Shown here: piece by piece, positions 37,368 to 50,500 of the stretch
How the letters are laid out: every line of letters begins with the position of its first letter
How positions within the stretch are numbered: position 1 is the stretch's first letter
Assembly (NCBI GenBank): GCA_037074615.1
Contig: CM073542.1
Span: 22,887,568-22,951,567, forward strand
From: Leucaena leucocephala
Taxonomy: Eukaryota > Streptophyta > Magnoliopsida > Fabales > Fabaceae
Direction: 5' to 3'
Length of the DNA: 64,000 nt
Notes under the pieces: generated by a model
Database searches by the model: none
What the model saw: only the letters and a program-made list of their open reading frames with translations
Told to the model about the DNA's origin: nothing
Made by a program: the position numbers and the translations under genes

Positions 37368-40300
37368 CCATCTAACTTTTTTATCACTTCTCTTCAAAAC
37401 TCAATTACTTCTTTAATCCATCAAAAGGTTTATATTTCTTTCATTAATAAGGATAGAAATATAATAATAAGCTATTTTCTGACATAATTTAATAATGTAA
37501 TATAATGGAATTAGAAACGCCTTGAATATTACTGGATGAAGGATCTTACTTTATATTTCTATTTAATCAAGGGCACATGGGGGCCAAAAAATAATAAAAC
37601 TGTTTCCTTCATTTTGACATTTTCCAACATCACAAATTCCAAGGATGGATGTGTCCGCACATTGAGGATATTCGAAATTGGAATTAAGTTCATTTAATTG
37701 AAATAAGGAATATTCTCTCCCAAGATCAAAGTGGTCCTCATTATTGCCTCACTATTTATGGTTCTGCAAATGGAAAAGAACGTTGGTAGAAATCACGATT
37801 GATCATCTTTGATGAAACCCATTATTGCATTGATAATTTTTTCCCTAACTATAATCACTACATCTGCCGAAAAAGCTTATTCTATTCTATATTTACTAAT
37901 TATCGTGGAGGAGAATGTGGTCTGTTTCTTGCTTCCAATTAAAATATTTTCCTGTGAAACTCATATGATATTGAAAATTTCACTTTATATATTAATTTGG
38001 TTGAAAATTGTTGTGTGATTCCATCATTTTATTCTTGATTTTTGAACAATATGCATCTGTTATAAATTTTAGTGATAATTAGAACAGCATATATTACTAA
38101 AAAAATGAGTTTTTGTCATTACTTAGTCATCAATATAAGATAAATTAATATAAAATATAAAATTTTGAATAAATAATACTCTTCATCAATTATTATGAGT
38201 CTGACTCATCACAAATGTTATATTGCGTAGTTTTTAAAAAAAAAATATTATAAAATTTTAAAAAATAAATATTATTATAAAATTCTATAACAAGTGAATA
38301 ACGGTATGTTATTTATTTTTATTTTTTATATAATAATTTGTTATTATACACTATTTATGAGAGTTTTTTAATGATTATATTCTTTTTTTTGATATCATAA
38401 TAATTTTTTCGAGATTTTTTTGCTTTTTGACATGTTTTATTTTTGTTAGCATAATTTTTTCATGGTTTTGTATTCCAATAAACATATAAATAAGTTATTG
38501 CTAGTTGAAGATATAAAATATATTTTAGGAAAAATCAGAAAAAAGTTATGTTTAAGAATTTTATTTATTAGAAAGGAGTTTGAGAACTAATACCTTATTA
38601 GATTTAGCTTCTTCTTTTTTACTTTTATTATTTCCTCTAATTTTAATATTTGAAAACATATTAAGTTTTCCTTCTCTATAAAATTGTTAGACAAAAGATT
38701 TTAACCAATTTTTCTATATTTTATATTAAGGAAAACTTGATATTCTTTCACAAAAAGAAATTAGATAAAATTTAAGATAATTAATTACAACAAAATATTT
38801 TAAAATTTTCAAACAATTAAATACTCTATAGAGACAAAGAGATAATATATTCAAATTATAAAATAATATAATTATCTCTATTATAATAGTAAGTTTCTTT
38901 TATGTATGAGAGGGTTTGTGTTTTATTATTGTAAGAGTAATTCTGACTTTACATAATTTTAATATATTATTTTATGTCTGTTGTGACTATTTAATTATTT
39001 AATAATTAAAAATATAATTAATTATCTTTTATGAAATATCAATTCTCTATAAGAATAATGTTAATTTCAAGAAGAATAGAGCACGCTACTCAATTTGAAA
39101 ATTGAATTGTAAGATTTTGGGTTAATAATTGTGAGGAGAAAAGCATAGGAATAAGATATTTTAAGCATTCCAAATTCCAATGTCTCTTTTGTTATGATTA
39201 GAAGGCAAAGTCACATTCTCAACGGTTCACCTTCGCTCACATTTCTGCCCCCAATACCCAATCATTCACTTCCAAATTCTTTTTAATATATTTATTTCTT
39301 TATTATTATTATTATTTATTTTCTTTATATCTAAGTTATTTTTTTTAATAAAATCTTTAATAAAAATGTTAGCATCTGCATGGAACCAAATAGTTGGAAA
39401 GAGTTTTCGAATTAAGGCGATGCTTCGAGTTTAAGAATTTTCTGTGTATTCTTTTAGAGTGTGATCTAATATTAATGCCATTTATTTAATTTAATGTTTA
39501 GCAGAAAACTTGAACTTTATATTCTTAATTACCGTTGTAAGTTAATTAGAGGATCAACCATAAAATTAAATATATATATATATATATATATACTTGTCAT
39601 AATTTCATGGGAAATAAGTATTTTTAGTTTATAAAAATTTAGTATATAAAGTTTTTCTTTATTTTTTTAATCTTTATAAAAATCAATTATTAAAATGTGT
39701 CTTGTAAAAAGAAAATTATTGAACTGTGATATTTAATTAAACAACACAATTACCCTATAGAAGTTTCCCATGTTTGGGAATTATGGTTACAAATTCTTGG
39801 AATTATGGTCAGGTTAATATAATGGATTCACATAAAAATTGATTAAATTATTCAATTTGTAAATTAATTTTTTTTTTACATATTACCATATCTACGATGT
39901 TTAATACATTCATTACATTATAGTATTGTATAAAGATTATTTATTACATGCAATCTGAATTTTCTGTTTAGAATCTTTATATTTATTTCAAATATTATTT
40001 TACTATAAATTTTAATTATAATCATAAATAGTAGTTATTTTCAAAATAATTCTAATGTGACCGAAATATTCTGAGTAGTTGATGATTCTTTCAAATGGTA
40101 AGACTTGTTCTTGCTCCAAACTGAAATCAACAAATTCTCTCCCATCCTTGTTTTCATTATTAAATTCGTTTTTAAAATGTAAAGTATTAAATTAAATTAC
40201 CTTAAATCATAATCAAAACCTAATTTTTTACTTTCCCACAAAAAAATTAAAATATTAAAAAAAACAAAAAGAAACGAACGGTGCAAATTGATTTCAACCT

Positions 40301-40510
40301 TCAAATAACAGGTATTTTCACGTGACCCCACCTTGCAATTTGCAACGCTCTTCCCAATCCTCAAACGGCGTCCACTTGGTCTTCGTTGCACAATTTCAGA
40401 TCGGGCTCTACAATTCCTGTGTGTCGTTTGCAAAATTTCCTCACAAAACGACAAAATTATAAGCCGCAACCCAAAACAATATCTGCCATCTCCATCGCAT
40501 AAATCAGTCC
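37368..40510. other. AT-rich intergenic region upstream of APS1
   Basis: About 3.1 kb of strongly AT-rich DNA with no recognised gene. An (AT)n run lies at about 39567-39592. The last 300 bases before 40510 become less AT-rich and form the likely promoter of the ADP-glucose pyrophosphorylase gene. Confidence 0.5.
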
Positions 40511-40518
40511 TATAAATA
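40511..40518 (+). promoter_or_regulatory. TATA box of APS1
   Basis: TATAAATA lies 138 bases ahead of the APS1 ATG. With a start about 30 bases downstream, the leader would be near 105 bases, a usual length for a plant mRNA. Confidence 0.6.
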
Positions 40519-40648
40519 TTCATAATTAATTCATGGAATACTTATAGGGAAATCTTCCATTTCATTCCGTGTTTAATATTATTCTGACCGCAATCTCAGT
40601 CCTACCTCACATACTAGAAAACACCACTACAAAGCAACGCTTAATGCA

Positions 40649-43463
40649 ATGGCGTCTACGGCTGCAATCGGTGTTCTGAAAGTTCCTTCATCATCATCTG
40701 CTTCTTCTTCATCTTCATCTTCTTATGGGTCTAACAAGAAAGCCATTGCTAGGAGTCTCTGTTTTTCGTCTTCACAGCTCTGTGGTGATAAGATTGCCGC
40801 AGTTTCAGTGGGAGGAAGCGGCTCTGGCCGCCGCAATCCGGTGATTGTATCTCCGAAGGCTGTTTCTGATTCTAAGAACTCGCAGACATGTCTTGACCCG
40901 GATGCTAGCCGTGTGAGTTTTGCCTCTCTGTTTTTTTTTTTTTTTCCAAATTAATTTTCTTTTGCTCAAAGGAGGAGTAAAATACTCCTTTTTATGTTTG
41001 TTTCTCACTGTATGTGCCTAATGGGTGTCAAATTGGACTTTTGATTCTTACAGCATTATCTGATGGCCATGCTGATTTAATGGTATTTCGTGCTAAATTA
41101 TTAGAAATAATGAAAAAGTGATTTTTTTTTCTTTGATTTCTTCAGAAATCTGAATGAGACTATTGATGATTCTTTTTATATCCAAAGAATAGATTGCATT
41201 GATGTTACGCATGTGCTTTTGGGCTCTGTAATTGAATTTCATGAGAACCAGCTTCGACTGAATTGTTGTATGCATTGTTATCATAATATTCAGAGTGTAC
41301 TGGGCATTATACTTGGAGGTGGTGCTGGAACCCGTCTTTACCCATTGACAAAGAAGAGGGCAAAACCAGCCGTTCCTCTTGGAGCAAACTACAGGCTGAT
41401 TGATATCCCTGTAAGCAACTGCCTAAATAGCAATATATCCAAGATCTATGTTCTCACGCAATTCAATTCTGCATCCCTCAATCGGCACCTTTCCCGTGCA
41501 TATGCAAGCAACATGGGTGGCTACAAAAATGAGGGTTTCGTTGAGGTTCTTGCTGCTCAGCAAAGTCCGGAAAACCCAAATTGGTTCCAGGTAATATCAC
41601 TATCTTAGCCCTAAATGTGTTATTGTTGAACCTGAACTATATTAATCTTTTCAAATGTAAAAACCTAGCAATTTTTAATGGCCTTTTTCATGATTGCTGT
41701 AAGTGAATTTTGATCGACTTTGATTTCTTCATCGCAGGGCACTGCAGATGCTGTTAGGCAATATTTATGGCTATTTGAGGAGCACAATGTGTTGGAATTC
41801 TTGGTTCTGGCTGGTGACCATTTGTACCGAATGGATTATGAGAAATTTATTCAAGCACACCGAGAAACTGATGCTGATATTACCGTGGCTGCATTGCCAA
41901 CGGATGAAAAGCGTGCCACTGCCTTTGGTCTGATGAAGATCGATGAAGAAGGACGTATTATTGAATTCGCTGAAAAGCCAAAAGGAGAACAACTGAAAGC
42001 TATGAAGGTAAACCCCATAAAACATGCCTTTCATGTTACTTAACCTAGTAGATATTACTTATTGAATTGATCAATTATTTGGGTCAATTTTTCTCTACTA
42101 GGTTGATACTACTATTTTGGGTCTTGATGATGAGAGAGCAAAAGAAATGCCTTTTATTGCTAGCATGGGTATATATGTTGTCAGCAAACATGTCATGTTA
42201 GATCTTCTCAGAGACAAATTTCCCGGTGCAAATGACTTTGGAAGTGAAGTCATTCCTGGTGCTACTTCTATTGGAATGAGAGTACGGCTTCATTTGATTT
42301 GTATAACTCTGCTATGATGGCTCTAATCCCTACTCTCCCTACTCTCTAAAGGTTTGATGTGTTACCTATGTGAATTTTCACAGGTACAAGCTCACTTATA
42401 TGATGGCTATTGGGAAGACATTGGTACAATTGAGGCTTTCTATAATGCAAATCTTGGCATCACTAAAAAGCCAGTGCCAGACTTCAGGTGACTAGTTATA
42501 ACTGCTTGATATAATCATCCTATTGTCGATGTGCTTTAATGGTTGCAGCATTGTCATGATGGTTAAATGTCTGCAATTTTGGGATATCGATTGCAGTTTC
42601 TATGACCGTTCTGCCCCAATCTACACCCAACCTCGATATTTGCCTCCATCTAAGATGCTGAATGCTGATGTCACTGATAGTGTTATCGGTGAAGGCTGTG
42701 TAATTAAGGTAAGATCATTTGAACATTGACAGGGTCCCAATCAAATGTAAAGGAGGAAGCTAACTTTCTTTTATCGTAATCTATTGTGTAGAACTGCAAA
42801 ATTCACCATTCTGTAGTTGGGCTGAGATCTTGCATATCAGAGGGAGCAATTATAGAAGACTCACTTTTGATGGGGGCAGATTATTATGAGGTGATATTAT
42901 TTTAACTAATGTCACTCGCGCTCATACCGAACACAATGTAACCGATCGATGGAGATAAGGTTACAGGAATTGAGCTTTGACAATCAGTAGTAACTGTGAT
43001 TCTCTTTTCTGATTGTCTTCTTCCAGACTGATGCTGATAGGAGGTTCCTGGCTGCCAGAGGCAGTGTTCCAATTGGTATTGGGAAAAATTCTCATATCAA
43101 AAGAGCAATAATTGACAAGAATGCTCGTATTGGGGAAAACGTTAAGGTGATTATACCATAAACTAATTTCTTCTTCCCCCTATCTAACATTCTTACTTGC
43201 CATTGCTTCATCTGCTTTCTTCTTCTTCTTCCATGTTTTACAACTGAATGATAACTGTAATGAAAAATGAGAAAGACTGGCTTTCCATGGAACATATATG
43301 TATGATTTTCTGATGGAAAGTAGTCTAACTTGGTTTCATTTCTCAGATCCTCAATGCTGACAATGTTCAAGAAGCTGCAAGGGAAACTGATGGCTATTTC
43401 ATAAAAAGCGGTATCGTCACAGTGATCAAGGATGCATTGATTCCAAGTGCAACTGTCATCTGA
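40649..43463 (+). CDS. APS1: Glucose-1-phosphate adenylyltransferase (AGPase) small subunit, plastidic
   Basis: Nine exons: 40649-40912, 41294-41590, 41738-42007, 42102-42281, 42384-42487, 42597-42708, 42792-42890, 43027-43146 and 43347-43463. They join to 520 aa. It makes ADP-glucose from glucose-1-phosphate and ATP in the plastid stroma, the committed step of starch synthesis, together with large subunits. A Ser-rich transit peptide covers roughly residues 1-70. QTCLDPDAS contains the redox Cys (about C81) that links small subunits by a disulfide. GGGAGTRLYPLTKKRAKPA (about 96) is the nucleotide loop. LAGDHLYRMDY holds the catalytic Asp (about D214). FAEKPKGE is part of the sugar-phosphate site. 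A left-handed helix domain follows, ending SGIVTVIKDALIPSATVI with the activator-site Lys. All key residues are present, so it should be active. Confidence 0.97.
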
Positions 43464-43669
43464 GAAGCTGCGTGTTGTTTACTTATCCTGAAGATGGAAC
43501 TCATTTTCCCGGCACAAGGTTCTTAACACAAGTCCTGCTTCCACGTTGGAGATATGCTTTGGGGCTAATGATAATGTATATTTTTGGCTAGGAGCTTGTA
43601 AGTAATAGAGGAAAAGACCTGCCCTCTTCTGAGTAGTTACTCTGTAATGCTCTTTATTCATTTAAATTA

Positions 43670-43675
43670 AATAAA
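43670..43675 (+). terminator. Poly(A) signal of APS1
   Basis: AATAAA lies about 207 bases after the APS1 stop, in a T/A-rich 3' UTR. Confidence 0.5.
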
Positions 43676-43679
43676 AGCC

Positions 43680-44557
43680 TTTAAGCTGTTATGGACTTCA
43701 TGGTCTATAGCACTGTTTAAAATGGGAATAAGCCCTCAAAACTGTGGAAAGAAACATCTCTTCTTAACAGTCATTAATTGATTTATGGGCTGTGCTAAAT
43801 AAAAATTAGATTATATTTATATATTCATAGAGAGAATGAGACAAGAAAGTAAGACTAGGTATGGAATTTACTCATCTTTTTTTGTTACTTACTTTTCTTA
43901 TATTTCTTTTTTTATTATATATGATCGATTTGTAATTGTAGAAGATTTAGATTTAAGGCAAACTGGACATAATTTCACGCATTACATAGGGATAGTTCCT
44001 TTTCCAAGTTGGGGCACCAGAGCAAGGTTGAGATGTGTCAGCGCGTGTAAAAATCACAACTTTGTTACTCTGTCACAGATGATTTCTCGAACAAATCAAG
44101 AGAAAGGGATTTGCATTGAAAATCTCATCGAGGAATGGTTATTAAAAATATTTTCTCAATAACAAGAGAATTAAATATGATTTTGTATTTCCTATCGTCC
44201 AATCGTATTGTGAATCAAAATGGAGGGCAGAAAACTCCCCGAAGCACAGATTAGGGAAAGAAGCAATGAAACATAAACAATATACTATTGAGATTATAAA
44301 AAAAAATACTATTGAAATTGGTAGAGCAAATTACCATAATCTAAGTCAATTGAACTAGACCCTCTCAATTTCTTACAAAATTGATAAAGTCAAATTTGGG
44401 GGGAAATGAGCACAACAACATGTGAGATCCACACGTTGTGAGGCTCATTATTTAGGTAAATCTCATATACTTAGTATTTATCACTTTGTTTAGATTGATA
44501 GAGTTAATTTTATAACTCAAATCTCTAATCTCTAGTCAACAATTTCTATTTCTAGAG
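43680..44557. other. Convergent spacer between APS1 and the subtilase
   Basis: The two genes end toward each other here. An open stretch at 43836-44162 resembles no known protein and has AT-rich codon use at its start, so it is not called. The 3' UTR of the subtilase probably covers about 44350-44557. Confidence 0.45.
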
Positions 44558-47500
44558 TTAGATGGCCTTCGCCACAATTGGACTCTTCACAAGATGCTTC
44601 CCATCAGACCATATCAGCTTCCCAAAACCATAGTTCTTTGCTGTTCTGTGTTCCTCAATCTTCATGATCACTTTAAAGCTCTTTTCTTCACCAACCCTTT
44701 TGAATTTCAAGACATTAGGCTTCACTGAAATGGAAATCCCACTTGGGTTTTGAACGTGAGCCACATAAGTTGCTGGAGAACCCACATTTTTTAGGGTTCT
44801 TGTGATTGTGACTGACCCATGAAGATTAGGGACTGTAATAGAAGGATGGTTGAGGTTAAGGATACTTGAGCTTTTCTTGTGGCATTTATAATATTGACCT
44901 TCAGTGAAGGTTAAGAGTTGCGAGGCATTGTAACCCAATGCACATAGGAAGTTTAAGTAATCATGGATTGTTGCATCATAAACAAGGCCCGGATCCATTG
45001 CTCTGTTCGGGTCAATATGACCCGCTCCATAACTGAATGGTGATGCCTGGCCGTTGGAAGCATTAAGCAGTGGCTCCACCTCGTTATCATATGTTGAAGC
45101 TGAAAATAGCAAGTAAGATTGTCATGTGTGGTTTTGGATGTGATATTAGGAACAAGTCCAAGTGCAATTTTGAATTCTTCAGTGTGTTTTGTATTCAATA
45201 TCGTCATCATGTTCAATTGTTTGCGAAAAACGCCATAACAGAGCAATAAAATAGTCATCTTCAAATTAAGCGCTATCATCCATTTATGTGAATTATGTCA
45301 TCAGAATTAACATGATAACGACAAAATACTCCTTGAAAACTAAAATGAAACGATTAAACTTTGGAGTACCAAAATCTTAATCCACTCTTCTGAACTTTCA
45401 AGAGCTTCTAGGTTTAAACTGATTTGGTACGTGCATGCATTTTGAAAATATCAAGGAATGTATTCATTTTAATTTTTCTATTATTATGACAGAAACTGGC
45501 ATCGGTAAAAGGGATTGAAGTATAAAGAAGTTAAAGAACTTCTCACCAGTAGTCATGATTGCAGATTTAATAGCAGCAGGAGTCCATGAAGGATAAAGGG
45601 CTCTCAAAAGACCAACAATGCCTGAAACATGAGGGCATGACATTGAAGTGCCTGAGATTGAATTATATGGAATTCTTCTTGTGTCAAACCGTTGGTTTGT
45701 TGGCCCTTCAGCTTCTGTGTAGGCTGCTATAACTGAAACTCCAGGTGCAGTTATATCAGGCTGCAAAATTGAGACAAGTGTTAGTTGAACTTCTAGCACA
45801 AGACAAGAAAAGGATCTAGTTTCTTTGCATTGAAGTAAATATATTGTGTATAAGGAAGAGATAAAAAATAGAGTTAATCTTGAAGAGATGAAGTACATCC
45901 TACATAAACTTTTACTTTTTCATGTCAGTTCTCTTCTAAATACACAATACATTACTAACGATGATCTCAACATGAAGGAAAAGGGTTTGCTTTTTTCCCC
46001 TTTTCGGTTTCCTTCTTTGCATACCTTTAGGATTTCTGCTATAACAGGATTTGGTCCTTTTGATGAGAATGCTGCCATGAGGGGGGCTGGCTTAGTATGC
46101 AACTTTGTTGTTGGGTGGGTAATGTAAGCCACTGGGGACCTAGCAACAATTAGTCAAAGTGAAGTTTAAGTTGATGTTAAAATTATACTAGTTAACTTCC
46201 TTGGTTAAACTTCTTACAATACATTTCATTAAATTTAGAAATCCAAAAACTATCATGTATTACCTCAATACTTCAAAGTGAGACCTACAACTAAAGAAGC
46301 CATACATAATGTTTCTTCAAAATGAACATGTATCAATGGTAGACATCTTACTTGGTTGAGTTGACGTATGTGAAGATTGAAATGCCACCAGTGTAATTGA
46401 CATGAGAAGCAGGAAGTAAATGGGGATCAGCAATTATTTCATTGCCTTTAGTCTTATCATTTGCAAGAACCATTCCAACAGCACCTGCAAGTAAAGCTTG
46501 CTCTCCTTTGTCCACCCTTGCATTTTCTCCTCTCAGGCATACAACTATCTTCCCCTTCACCTTTGTCGGATCTAGTGTTCCATTCTGGCACAACCTCCTG
46601 CACTCATCCCTCAACATGAATTATTATCTTCATCAACACAATTCATTTCAATTTCAATTTAATAATGTGAAGTGAGAAAGTCCTTTTTGATATTTTGAAT
46701 AGAATCTGCGGTCAGTAATTATATTAAAACTATGTAACAAATAACAAAATAATTTTTTCTCAAATTACTTTAGAGGAAGTTTAAAGAGTGAAAGAAAAAG
46801 AGAAGTGAGCTTTCCTTTTACCCTATATATATCATCTCCCTGTTTCCCCCCACTTAAAACTTCCCTAAAGTTAACTTAAAAGGATCTTGATGGTATTACC
46901 CAATAGAAAATAAATAATATAGATTCATGGTTCAACATGAAATTGATATGTTATTAAATGCCCGATTATAGATAACTTGCCACGCCAAAACACGTCAACA
47001 ATATTTATGTGTTATAGCTACTTGACTACATCGAGGGATATAATGATAGACCATGACATGTTTTTCTGGCAACTGGCATTTGATATTGCTATTAATTGTC
47101 CCGTAGCGAAAAAACTTGCAACAAAATAACATGGAGATTTGGCTACTTCAAGTGATACAATGATCTATCGTAGCAATTTTTTACTAACAATTGGACATTG
47201 AAGACTACAGTATTTTAGGCCACCAATCTCTTAATTATTAAAGACAAAAGATTGAACCAAAAGGCGATGGTCAAATTTTGAGAGATGAAATAAAGACAAG
47301 GATGAAGGATGTCTCTTTCAAAGAAGAAAATGTGAATTTATTCTAAATCATATAATAGCGATGGAGCAAGACTAGAAGAATAGAATTCAATTATTATATT
47401 TGTACTTACGCGTCCTCGGCATTTGCTGTAGGCTTTTTAGCAGCGAGACCAGTGATCATTGGGTAAAAGTTGGGCGGCAACCTGGCAGCTGACAAGCTTT

Positions 47501-50500
47501 CTCCCTTCAATTCAAAAGTTTGGTATTAGCTGCCTAACGTTCTTCCACAAAACAGTAAAACAATATTTTCAATAGATTTTGCCAAACTTTTCGGCGTAAA
47601 GACTATATCAGCTCCAGGTCAATCTCGTGGGAGGAGAATCCAACAGAAACATGGTGTTTCAATCTACTATGATACTATAGGAAGAATTATACTTGAAAGA
47701 TCTTAAAATTCAAAATCAAAATTAGTTTAATGAACTTAAACTGAAATGATTGAAGACTAAAAATGCGAGAATGATAGTTACGAGGTGAATGAACCTTGAA
47801 GGTGAGGTTGTTGCCAAGAGTGACATAAGATGGGAATTGTCTATCCATGGTGCTGGCAGCGACGGTGAGGAACCACGGTGCGAGGTTCTCAACGGTAGCA
47901 TCGTCTGGTCCACTGTTTCCAGCGGAACACACCACCGCAATGCCTCGCTTGGCCGCATGAAACGACCCTATGGCAACGCTGTCGTTGAACAGTTCGGAGG
48001 CCGATCCTCCCAACGACACAGATATGACGTCGACGCCGTCCTCAATGGCCATGTCGAAGGCTCCCAATATATCTGCATCGAAGCACTCGCTACCATTCAC
48101 GGGAGGCCAGCACACCTTTTTCCGTTTAAATAGTCGGAATGTTAACTAAGCTCAAGCGAATCGAAGAGGCAGAATAAAACAAATCAAATTGGTTAATCAC
48201 CCGAACCTTGTAAGCAGCAACTCGAGCTCTCGGGGAGCCACCCTTGGCAGAACCAAAGCCTTGGCCGCAGACACTGACGTTGGCAACGAAGTTGCCGGCG
48301 GCGGTAGACAAGGTGTGAGAGCCGTGACCCTCCTTGTCACGTGGCGTGTCAAACGATGCGTTTAGTTTTCCCGCCACTGCTGCGTACCCTTGGTTGAAGT
48401 ACCTAGCTCCCAATAGCTTCCTACCACCATTAAATTCTCATTTAATTTTGAACGAAATATGATTTATTTAAAATAAATTATGACATTGTTGGATATCTTT
48501 CTCTAATCATAGGTAAATAAATATGTTTAGCATGACTTGTAAGTTTCATATTTGCTAAAGATATATTTTTATTTTTTCGTAAACCATTGAATTGGATAGG
48601 ACTACAAGAATTTCGCCCACATTAAACTATTGCCAAAAAACATTTACTTCTTACTTGAAATTGATATAATCCAAATTAATGATGAGACGAAGTTATGGTT
48701 CACTTTATTTTAAATAAAAAAATTAAGATAATTCAGCAGATATAAATTACTCAAAATTATTATTTTAGAAAAGCAATTATTAAGGACAAAAGGGGTAGAT
48801 TAATTAAATCATTAATATAGTATTTAGTTCTCATAATTTATTTTTATTTTAGTTTTATACCTCAAATAGTAAAATGATATATGTTCAGAGACTAATATCA
48901 TAGATAAAAAAATTAAGGAATCAAAATCTATAATTTAAAACTATAAAACTAAAATTAGAATAAGAGTAAATTATAAGGATTAGATAGATATTATATTAAG
49001 TTTTAATTAAGCAAGTAAAAGTTATCCAAAATAGATGCATAATCCATGTATGTGGCACTGAGTTGGTTAGCAAATATAACTTGCTAAGTTGACTCCAATT
49101 ATCAGAAATGGGAGGGTCAACTCTAAGTAATGAAAGGAAGGAGGTGGAGGAACCTGTTGCAGTGAAAAGTGGGATCAGAGTGGTTTTGGCAGATACCTCT
49201 CCACTTGGAAGGAACTGGTCCATAGCCTTCATCACTGAAGCTCTTTGATTCTGGCCACACTCCTATTTTCACATTGAAGTTAGGTTTCACATTACATAAC
49301 CACCACACAACGAACTCATATGTAGATATCTATTCATGTACATGTACTTTCATGCTTCATCCTCTTCTTTATTCTCACTTTCACATTTATTCCTCTCTGG
49401 TCTAATTGGGTTCCATTGGTCCAATCTCATTTTTTTTAGGCCCACCATTCCATTATAAGCATTCAACCCCACTTTTTTTTTTCAAAATAAAAAAAAATAA
49501 AAAGGAGATAATGACATTTGAATCTCTTATAAAAGAATTGTTGACAACTTGGTCCCTTGAAATTAGAGCTGGGAATTTGGGTTGGGCCCACCAACCCGCC
49601 ATTTTATGGCGGGTTTTGGTGCGGGTCTTTTTGATCCACACCCGTCAAGCCCGCACCCGCGGCGGGCTAACCTGCCGGGTTGGCGGGTTAACCTGCTTTT
49701 TTTTTAATTTTTATTATTTATATTACACTTTATTAATTTTAAAAATTTAACTAAATTAAAATTTACATTATACTTAATTTATGCTAACTTTATCTTATTG
49801 AATCATTTCTTTAAATATATATTTTATTTTATTATTATTTTACTTGTGACAGATTTATATACGGATAATGATAAAGTTAAAGAAATAAATATTTTAAAAA
49901 TTTTAGAACATGCTTTAAATCTAATTAATATTGATACATATAAATTATTTTTTAAAAAAATATATATGAAAATATTTTTTTAAAAAAAATAAATAAATAA
50001 TTTAAAAAAATTAAAAATAAATAAAAATTAAATAAAAAAACTGGCGGGTTAGCTTGGCGGTCACGGGTTGGAATAATTCCAACCCGCATAAGAGGCCCAC
50101 TTTGAACCCAACCCGCCGCGGTTTAGCCCGTATCTAGCGGGCTAACCCGCATTGCCAACTCTACTTGAAACAATGAGTTTTTCTCTTGAGACTAACAACT
50201 TTAATATACAAGCTACTAAGAACCCAACTGGTCGCTGAGTTGATCAAGTCAATGCTTCAATATTCACTAGTCTAATCATAGTTAAACAATTGCTAATTCA
50301 ATTATAATTAAAATATTCATATATAAAATTAATTTTGTAATTAACAAATTTTAGTCTATTTAGTAAGAAATTAATTCATAATTTATAAGGTTATGTGTTT
50401 AAATCCTGTTGCCTATATGACAATTTTATTGATAGATATTTTTAAGTATATCTGTAAGTATTCTTTAAGTTTAGAGGTATACCCTAACTTTAATAAATTC

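Noticed and set aside
43836..44162. Plus-strand open stretch of 108 codons between APS1 and the subtilase
   Set aside because: No family resemblance and an AT-rich start; it could be a gene fragment, but nothing supports it.
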